Shown: positions 1-5,143 of the stretch, piece after piece
How the letters are laid out: the number at the start of each line of letters is the position of its first letter
How positions within the stretch are numbered: the first letter of the stretch is position 1
NCBI GenBank assembly: GCA_027484885.1
Contig: JAIXSD010000670.1
Coordinates: 1 to 5,143, forward strand
Direction: 5' to 3'
DNA length: 5,143 bases
Origin: Rubrivivax sp.
GTDB taxonomy: Bacteria; Pseudomonadota; Gammaproteobacteria; Burkholderiales; Burkholderiaceae_C
Translations under genes and position numbers: made by a program
Notes under the pieces: generated by a model
Database searches by the model: none
Seen by the model: only the letters and a program-made list of their open reading frames with translations
Told to the model about the DNA's origin: nothing

Positions 1-2898
1 CTCAGCGCCAAGGACAGCGAAGGCCGGCCCAGCCAGGCCGCAGCCAGCGCCTGGATGAGCCAGGAGGGTGAGCTCTGGTTCGCCCAGGACAATGACGACC
101 GCATCGATGTGCTCGCCGAAAAGAAGCGTTATGAGCCGGGCCAGACCGCACGCTTCCAGGTGCGCATGCCTTTCCGTGAGGCCACGGCCCTGGTGGCGAT
201 CGAGCGCGAGGGCGTGATCGACACCCGCGTCGTCAAGCTCAGCGGCCGCGACCCCAGCTTCGAGCTCAAGATCGAGCGCGCCTGGGCGCCCAATGTCTAC
301 GTCAGCGTGCTGGCCTTGCGCGGGCGCATCCAGCAGGTGCCCTGGTACTCCTTCTTCAGCTGGGGCTGGCGCGAGCCGCTCCATTGGTGGGCCGCCTGGC
401 GCGAGGGGCGCAACACCCCGGCGCCCACGGCCCTGGTGGACCTGGCCAAGCCGTCCTTCAAGCTCGGCGTGGCCGCCGTGCAAGTGGGCCTGGCCGAGCA
501 CCAGCTGCAGGTCAAGGTCAGCCCGGAGAAGAGCCAGTACGGCGTGCGTGAAACCGTGCGCACCCGCGTGCAGGTGACGCAGGATGGCCGCCCGGTGCCC
601 GGTGCCGAAGTGGCATTTGCCGCCGTAGACGAAGGCCTGCTGGCCCTGCGCGGCAACAGCAGCTGGGAGCTGCTGCCCGCCATGATCCAGCAGCGCAGCT
701 GGGGCGTGGACACGGCCACGGCGCAGAGCGAGATCATCGGCCGGCGCCACTACGGCCGCAAGGCCGTGGCGGCCGGCGGCGGCGGGGGCCGCGCGCCCAC
801 CCGCGAGCTCTTCGACACGCTCCTGCTCTGGCGCAGCACGGTCAAGCTCGATGCGCGCGGCGAGGCGCTGATCGAGGTGCCGCTCAACGATTCGCTGACC
901 AGCTTCCGCCTGGTGGCCGTTGCCGATGCTGGCAGCCACCAGTTCGGCACCGGCCAGGCCACGGTGCGGGTGACGCAGGATCTGCAAGTGCTGTCCGGCC
1001 TGCCGCCGCTGGTGCGCGAGGGCGATGAGTTCCAGGCCAATCTGACCCTGCGCAACAGCAGCGGCCGGGCGATGAATCTGCGGGCCGAGCTGCAGGCGCA
1101 GCCGCAGGCGGCGGACGGCGCCGCTCCTTCTTTGCCCGTGCTGCAGCTGCCGGCCCAGAGCTTGAAGCTGGCGGCCGGCGAAGCGCGCGAGCTGAGCTGG
1201 ACACTCAAGGTGCCCGAGGGCGCGCAGGCCTTGCAGTGGCAGGCCACGGCGACGGAGCAGGGCGCGCCCAACTCCGGCCCTGCTCTGGCTCGCGACCAAC
1301 TGCGCGTCAGCCAGCGGGTGCTGCCCGCTGTGCCGGTGCAGGTCTGGCAGGCCAGCTTGAGCCAGCTCGATGGGCGCATGAGCCTGCCCGTGACGCCGCC
1401 TGCCGGTGCCTGGCCCGAGACCGGTGCCAAGCGCGGCGGTGTGCAACTGGTGCTGCAGCGCCGCCTGGCCGGCGATCTACCCGGACCGCGGCGCTTCTTC
1501 GAAACCTACCCCTACAGCTGCCTGGAACAGCAAACCTCCAAAGCCCTGGGTCTGCATGATGCCGCGCTGTGGCAGTCGGTGCTGGCGGCCATGCCGTCCT
1601 ATCTGGACCGCGACGGCCTGGCCCACTACTTCCCGCCGCGCCCCGATGAAGCGCCGCGCGGCAGCGAGCGCCTGACCGCCTACCTGCTGGCCGCCTCGCA
1701 CGAGGCCGGGCGCGACATCCCGCCGGCCCTGCGCGAGAAGCTGTTGCAAGGCCTGACGGCCTATATCGACGGACGCATCAGCCGCCCCAGCTGGTCGCCG
1801 CGCAGCGCCGAGCTGGATGCTGATGTGCGCCGCCTGGCGGTGCTGGAGGCCTTGTCGCGCTACGGCCGTGCCACGCCGGCGGGGCTCAGCACCGTCAATG
1901 CCAAGGCTCTGGGCTCCTGGCCCACGGCCGCCGTGATCGACTGGCTCAACATCCACAAGCGCATGGCGCAGGCGCCGCAGCGTGCCCAGCGCCTGGCCGA
2001 GGCCCAGGCCTTGCTGCGCAGCCGCCTGAGCTACCAGGGCACGGTGCTGCGCTTCAGCACCGAGGAGAGCGACGCCTGGTGGTGGCTGATGGACAACGCC
2101 GATGCCAATGCCTCGCGCCTGATGCTGGCCGTGCTGGACGAAGCCGGCTGGGCCGAGGAGCTGCCGCGCCTGCTGCAAGGCAGTCTGGGCCGCCAGCAGC
2201 GTGGTGCCTGGAGCAGCACCACGGCCAATCTCTGGGGCGTGCTGGCGCTGGACAAGTTCGCGGCCCGCTTTGAAGGCGTCAAGCCCGTGGGCAAGACCGA
2301 GGCCAGCCTCGCGCCGGCGCCCTTGCAAACCCTGGATTGGACGCGCCAGCCCGAGGGCGGCAAGCTCTTGCTGCCCTGGAACAGCGGCAGCCTGAGCGTG
2401 GAGCACAAGGGCGCGGGCAAGCCCTGGCTGACCGTGCAATCGCTGGCGGCCGTGCCGCTCAAGCAGGCCGCCAGCGCGGGCTACCGCCTGCAGCGCACGG
2501 TGCAGGCCGTGGAGCAGAAGGTGGCCGGGCGCTGGAGTCGCGGGGATGTGCTGCGCGTGCGCCTGGAGCTGGAGGCGGGCAGTGATATGGCCTGGGTGGT
2601 GCTGGCCGATCCGCTGCCGGCGGGTGGCGCCATCCTGGGCGCCGAGCGTGTGGCCGAGCTCAGCCGCAGCCATGAGGCGGCCGACGATGCACGCGTGCGC
2701 CCCACTTTTGAAGAGCGCAGCCACGAGGCCTGGCGCGCCTACTTCGAGCGCCTGCCGCGCGGCAAGCATGTGCTGGAGTACACCGTGCGCCTGAACAATG
2801 CCGGCCGCTTCCAGCTGCCCGGCACCCGGGTCGAGGCCATGTATGCACCCGAGAACTTTGCCGAACTGCCGCAGGCCTCGCTGGAGGTGGCGCCTTGA
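1..2898 (+). CDS. Bacterial alpha-2-macroglobulin family protein (YfhM/ECAM type), C-terminal part, 5' truncated by window
   Basis: This is a periplasmic protease trap, usually a lipoprotein, that covalently captures attacking proteases. The frame is open from base 1, so the ATG at 55 is internal. Family members are about 1,500-1,900 residues; the last 965 are visible, and numbering here starts at base 1. In order I see a macroglobulin-type domain (about 40-105), a Trp-rich insert (113-137), and a bait-region domain starting near VKVSPEKSQYG (171) with DEGLLAL at 210. The bait segment carries five glycines (259-263). The central A2M domain starts near ELFDTLLLW (269) and includes LSGLPPLVREGDEF. 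The helical thioester domain has the YSCLEQQ motif, with Cys507 and Gln510 as the expected thioester pair. The C-terminal receptor-like domain holds PTFEER (901) and RLNNAGRFQLPGTRVEAMY (930). Cys507 is the only cysteine visible. The stop overlaps pbpC by four bases. Family assignment is firm. Lipoprotein status cannot be checked because the N-terminus is missing. Confidence 0.95.
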   Translation, partial: LSAKDSEGRPSQAAASAWMSQEGELWFAQDNDDRIDVLAEKKRYEPGQTARFQVRMPFREATALVAIEREGVIDTRVVKLSGRDPSFELKIERAWAPNVYVSVLALRGRIQQVPWYSFFSWGWREPLHWWAAWREGRNTPAPTALVDLAKPSFKLGVAAVQVGLAEHQLQVKVSPEKSQYGVRETVRTRVQVTQDGRPVPGAEVAFAAVDEGLLALRGNSSWELLPAMIQQRSWGVDTATAQSEIIGRRHYGRKAVAAGGGGGRAPTRELFDTLLLWRSTVKLDARGEALIEVPLNDSLTSFRLVAVADAGSHQFGTGQATVRVTQDLQVLSGLPPLVREGDEFQANLTLRNSSGRAMNLRAELQAQPQAADGAAPSLPVLQLPAQSLKLAAGEARELSWTLKVPEGAQALQWQATATEQGAPNSGPALARDQLRVSQRVLPAVPVQVWQASLSQLDGRMSLPVTPPAGAWPETGAKRGGVQLVLQRRLAGDLPGPRRFFETYPYSCLEQQTSKALGLHDAALWQSVLAAMPSYLDRDGLAHYFPPRPDEAPRGSERLTAYLLAASHEAGRDIPPALREKLLQGLTAYIDGRISRPSWSPRSAELDADVRRLAVLEALSRYGRATPAGLSTVNAKALGSWPTAAVIDWLNIHKRMAQAPQRAQRLAEAQALLRSRLSYQGTVLRFSTEESDAWWWLMDNADANASRLMLAVLDEAGWAEELPRLLQGSLGRQQRGAWSSTTANLWGVLALDKFAARFEGVKPVGKTEASLAPAPLQTLDWTRQPEGGKLLLPWNSGSLSVEHKGAGKPWLTVQSLAAVPLKQAASAGYRLQRTVQAVEQKVAGRWSRGDVLRVRLELEAGSDMAWVVLADPLPAGGAILGAERVAELSRSHEAADDARVRPTFEERSHEAWRAYFERLPRGKHVLEYTVRLNNAGRFQLPGTRVEAMYAPENFAELPQASLEVAP
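1519..1530 (+). other. CLEQ thioester motif of the alpha-2-macroglobulin
   Basis: The codons TGC CTG GAA CAG encode Cys-Leu-Glu-Gln, preceded by FFETYPYS and followed by QTSKALGLHD. In thioester-containing macroglobulins the Cys and Gln side chains form the internal beta-cysteinyl-gamma-glutamyl thioester that links covalently to trapped proteases. About 458 residues follow the Cys, which suits the C-terminal portion of an intact bacterial member. This places the protein in the thioester-bearing class (YfhM-like) rather than the thioester-less class (MagD/YfaS-like). Confidence 0.93.
2884..2890 (+). promoter_or_regulatory. Ribosome binding site for pbpC
   Basis: GGAGGTG lies inside the last codons of the macroglobulin gene. 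Its GGAGGT core ends six bases before the TTG at 2895, which is near-ideal spacing. The match decides the start of pbpC: it supports the TTG in the TTGA stop/start overlap and fits translational coupling to the upstream gene. A second purine-rich stretch, AGGGGAGGTG at 2898-2907, follows inside the gene; its GGAGGT lies 12 bases before an in-frame GTG at 2919, a poorer spacing. Confidence 0.7.
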
Positions 2899-5072
2899 GG
2901 GGAGGTGCTCGATGGGCCGTGCTGCTGGCCGGCCTGCTGCTGGCAGCAAGCGCGCCGTTGCGGGCCCAGCCCAGCTTCCAGGAGCTCAAGGCCGCGCACC
3001 GCGTCTCGGACTACACCTTGCTGGACCGCCGCGGCGAGCCCCTGCAGACCTTGCGCCTGGACCCGCAGCGGCGCGCGCTCGACTGGGTGCCCCTGAGCCA
3101 GCTCTCGCCGGCCTTGCTGCAGGCGATTTTGCTGGGCGAGGACCGGCGCTTTTACGAGCACAGCGGCGTCGACTGGGGCGCCGTGGCCAGCAGTGCCTGG
3201 GCCAATCTCTGGAACCAGCGCACGCGCGGTGCGTCTACCGTGACCATGCAGCTGGCCGGCCTGATCGACGCCGGCTTGGCCCGCCCGGCCGGTGGCCGCA
3301 GCGCTGGCCAGAAGCTGGGCCAGGTCTGGCTGGCGACCCAGCTGGAGCGGCGCTGGACCAAGGCGCAGATCCTTGAGGCCTATGTCAACAGCGTGCCGTT
3401 TCGCGGCGAGCTGGTCGGCATCAACGCGCTCTCGCAGCTGCTGTTCGGCAAGCAGCCGGCTGGCTTGACGGCGGTGGAGGGCGCCTTGGCCGCCGCCCTG
3501 CTGCGCGCGCCCAATGCCAGCGCGGCTGCCTGGAGCCAGCGCGCCTGCGGCCTGCTCAAGCTGCAAGGCCTGGGCTGCGAGGCGGTGGCCGGCCAGGCCG
3601 AGGCGGCCTTGCTGCGCCCGGCCACCGTGCCCTTGGGCGAGCAGCTGGCGCCGCACCTCGCCCGCCAGCTGCTGCGCCCCGAGGGCCCGGCGCGCCAGCG
3701 CAGCAGCCTGGACGCCCACCTGCAGCGTTATGCCGCCCAGCTGCTCAAGAACCAGCTGGCCGAGCTGAACGGCCGCAATGTCGAAGACGGCGCGGTGATC
3801 GTGCTCGACAACGCCAGCGGCCAGGTGCGTGCCTGGGTGGGCAGCAGCGGCGCGTTCTCGGCCGCGGCTCAGGTGGACGGCGTGCTGGCGCGGCGCCAGC
3901 CGGGCTCCACGCTCAAGCCTTTCATCTACCAGCTGGCGCTGGAGCGGCGCTTGATCACGGCCGCCAGCCTGTTGGAGGATTCGCCGGCGCAGATCAACAC
4001 GCCCGCGGGCCTCTACGTGCCGCAGAACTACGACCGGCAGTTCAAGGGCTTCGTCTCTGCGCGCAGCGCCCTGGGCAGCAGCCTCAATGTGCCGGCTGTG
4101 CGCCTGATGGCCATGCTGGGCAGCGACGCGGTGTTCGAGCGCCTGAACCAGCTCGGCCTGCAGCTGGGCGAGACGGAGGGATTTTACGGCCTCTCGCTGG
4201 CCCTGGGCAGTGCCGATGTGTCTTTGTTCAACCTGGCCAATGCCTACCGCAGCCTGGCCAATGGAGGCGTGCTGGGGCCGGTGCAGTTTCTGGCGCAGCC
4301 GCCGACAGCGCAGGCGGGCCGCCGCCGGGTCGCCGAGGCAGGCGCCAGCTTCATCGTTGCCGACATGCTGGCCGACAACAACGCCCGCGCCATCAGCTTC
4401 GGCCTTGACAGCCCGCTGGCCCTGGCCAGCTATGCGGCGGTCAAGACCGGCACCAGCAAGGACATGCGCGACAACTGGTGCCTGGGTTTCAGCGATCGCT
4501 ACACGGTGGGCGTTTGGGTCGGCAATGCCAGTGGTGCGCCCATGCACGGGGTCAGCGGCATCAGCGGCGCGGCGCCGGTTTGGGCCGGGCTCATGCGCTA
4601 TTTGCACCAGGGCCGGCCTTCGCGTGCACCGGCGGCGCCTGCCACGGTGCTGCCGCTGACGGTGCAGTTCGACGGCGTGGCCGAGCCCGTGCGGCGCGAG
4701 TGGTTTGTGCGGGGCACCGAGCAGGCGCGCTGGGGCGCGAGCGGCGTTTTGCAGGGCCAGGCTTCGGCCCTGGGCATCGTCAGCCCGGTCGACGGCAGCC
4801 TGTTCGCGCTCGACCCCGACATGCCGCCGCAGGCCCAGAAGATCCGCTTCGAGGGGCAGGAGGGCCAGTGGGAGCTGGACGGGAAGATCCTCGGCCGCGG
4901 GCGCCAGCTGAACTGGGCACCCTGGCCGGGGCGGCATCAGCTGCGCCTGCTGGACGGGCGCGGCCGCGAGCTGCAGCGCATCAGTTTCGAGGTGCGCGGC
5001 GCCCGCCTGAAGCCTGGTGCGCCACCGTCTTCTCGCTCAGCGCCTGCGCCTTCGCCGGCAGGCCTTCGCTGA
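2895..5072 (+). CDS. pbpC: Penicillin-binding protein 1C (bifunctional GT51 transglycosylase / transpeptidase)
   Basis: This inner-membrane-anchored periplasmic enzyme polymerises lipid II glycan strands and carries a penicillin-binding transpeptidase domain. The 725 residues compare with about 770 in E. coli PBP1c. The N-terminus has Arg2 and Arg6, then a hydrophobic segment (about 7-20) ending APLRAQ, a signal anchor or signal peptide. The GT51 domain (about 65-240) has GEDRRFYEHSGVDW with catalytic Glu82, GASTVTMQ (112-119) and RRWTKAQILEAYVN (152-165). The transpeptidase domain (about 295-570) has GSTLK with nucleophile Ser338 and Lys341, SLN at 396-398 and KTGT at 517-520. A short Ala/Pro linker leads to the BiPBP_C domain (about 620-702), typical of PBP1C. 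All catalytic motifs are intact. TTG was chosen for its ribosome binding site, the four-base overlap and the basic n-region. The gene directly follows the macroglobulin gene, the classic pairing. Its last 30 codons overlap a gene on the other strand. Confidence 0.95.
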   Translation: MRGGARWAVLLAGLLLAASAPLRAQPSFQELKAAHRVSDYTLLDRRGEPLQTLRLDPQRRALDWVPLSQLSPALLQAILLGEDRRFYEHSGVDWGAVASSAWANLWNQRTRGASTVTMQLAGLIDAGLARPAGGRSAGQKLGQVWLATQLERRWTKAQILEAYVNSVPFRGELVGINALSQLLFGKQPAGLTAVEGALAAALLRAPNASAAAWSQRACGLLKLQGLGCEAVAGQAEAALLRPATVPLGEQLAPHLARQLLRPEGPARQRSSLDAHLQRYAAQLLKNQLAELNGRNVEDGAVIVLDNASGQVRAWVGSSGAFSAAAQVDGVLARRQPGSTLKPFIYQLALERRLITAASLLEDSPAQINTPAGLYVPQNYDRQFKGFVSARSALGSSLNVPAVRLMAMLGSDAVFERLNQLGLQLGETEGFYGLSLALGSADVSLFNLANAYRSLANGGVLGPVQFLAQPPTAQAGRRRVAEAGASFIVADMLADNNARAISFGLDSPLALASYAAVKTGTSKDMRDNWCLGFSDRYTVGVWVGNASGAPMHGVSGISGAAPVWAGLMRYLHQGRPSRAPAAPATVLPLTVQFDGVAEPVRREWFVRGTEQARWGASGVLQGQASALGIVSPVDGSLFALDPDMPPQAQKIRFEGQEGQWELDGKILGRGRQLNWAPWPGRHQLRLLDGRGRELQRISFEVRGARLKPGAPPSSRSAPAPSPAGLR

Positions 5073-5143
5073 CCCAGGCTTCGAGCAAGGTGTAGGTCAC
5101 GGCCAGCACCACCGGGCCGATGAACAGGCCCACCAGGCCGAAG
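4981..5143 (-). CDS. AI-2E family transporter (YdiK/PerM-like permease), C-terminal fragment, truncated by window
   Basis: On the minus strand the frame is open from the window edge to a TGA at 4983-4981, giving 53 codons. It begins FGLVGLFIGPVVLAVTYTLL and continues EAWVSEGLPAKAQALSEK. The GLFIGPVVLAV block is the last transmembrane segment typical of AI-2E family (UPF0118) membrane proteins, which usually have about 350 residues and 7-8 membrane helices. Members were named for proposed autoinducer-2 export; others act as Na+(Li+)/H+ antiporters, so the substrate here is unknown. After the conserved helix comes a variable, polar and basic tail ending RRAPRN, encoded opposite the end of pbpC. 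Only the C-terminus is visible, so the call rests on this one motif region. The rest of the gene lies to the right of the window. Confidence 0.8.
   Translation of the reverse strand, partial: FGLVGLFIGPVVLAVTYTLLEAWVSEGLPAKAQALSEKTVAHQASGGRRAPRN

Noticed and set aside
55..57. ATG at 55 as the start of the macroglobulin gene
   Set aside because: The frame is open back to base 1 and the upstream codons read SAKDSEGRPSQAAASAW in family style, and the domains before it are missing. It is an internal Met.
1477..2949. 490-codon open frame on the minus strand
   Set aside because: It lies opposite the macroglobulin gene, is rich in His, Gln, Arg, Ala and Gly as expected for antisense of GC-biased codons, and shows no recognisable motif.
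3228..3251. Apparent loss of a key glutamine in the GT51 second motif (GASTVTMQ rather than STxTQQ)
   Set aside because: A Met at this place is, to my knowledge, usual in PBP1C enzymes, so it is a class trait and not a defect.
2912..3376. Plus-strand frame from ATG 2912 with a good Shine-Dalgarno
   Set aside because: The product is Ala/Gly/Pro/Arg-rich without motifs and lies fully inside pbpC in another frame. It is kept only as a possible decoy start in the findings.
2739..4937. 732-codon open frame on the minus strand
   Set aside because: It mirrors pbpC, which has all its catalytic motifs. Its composition is low-complexity Ala/Gln/Arg/His and it shows no domain, as usual for antisense frames in very GC-rich DNA.
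5016..5026. Small inverted repeat GGTG-CGC-CACC as a terminator
   Set aside because: The stem is four base pairs with no T-run on either side, and it lies within coding sequence on both strands.
4478..5095. 205-codon plus-strand frame at the end of pbpC
   Set aside because: It is a shifted-frame shadow of pbpC with Arg/Ala/Gly-rich composition and no recognisable domain.

Overview
The window is a dense, very GC-rich stretch (roughly 70% GC by eye) with strongly G/C-biased third codon positions. The protein families and their wording suggest a betaproteobacterium of the order Burkholderiales, perhaps the Roseateles/Rubrivivax/Comamonadaceae side. That placement is inferred from protein style only; no rRNA or marker gene is present.

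Layout: (1) Bases 1-2898, plus strand, hold the C-terminal 965 residues of a bacterial alpha-2-macroglobulin (YfhM/ECAM type). The reading frame is open through base 1, so the true start lies upstream of the window. The bait-region domain, the central A2M domain, the CLEQ thioester and the C-terminal receptor-like domain are all visible. (2) Bases 2895-5072, plus strand, hold a complete pbpC gene for penicillin-binding protein 1C, with GT51 transglycosylase, transpeptidase and BiPBP_C domains. It overlaps the stop of the first gene by four bases (TTGA) and has a strong Shine-Dalgarno sequence inside that gene's last codons, so the two are probably translationally coupled. (3) Bases 4981-5143, minus strand, hold the last 53 codons of an AI-2E family transporter that converges on pbpC and overlaps its 3' end by 92 bp.

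The first two genes form the known A2M-PBP1C module. In the accepted model, the periplasmic macroglobulin traps foreign proteases that enter through a damaged outer membrane, while PBP1C repairs peptidoglycan. The transporter is a neighbour on the other strand with no evident functional link.

There is no intergenic space over 300 bases. I see no RNA gene, mobile element, CRISPR array or intrinsic terminator. I did not find a convincing undescribed system. The points most worth a second look are the crowded pbpC start region, the convergent gene overlap, and a few sequence peculiarities in the two envelope proteins.
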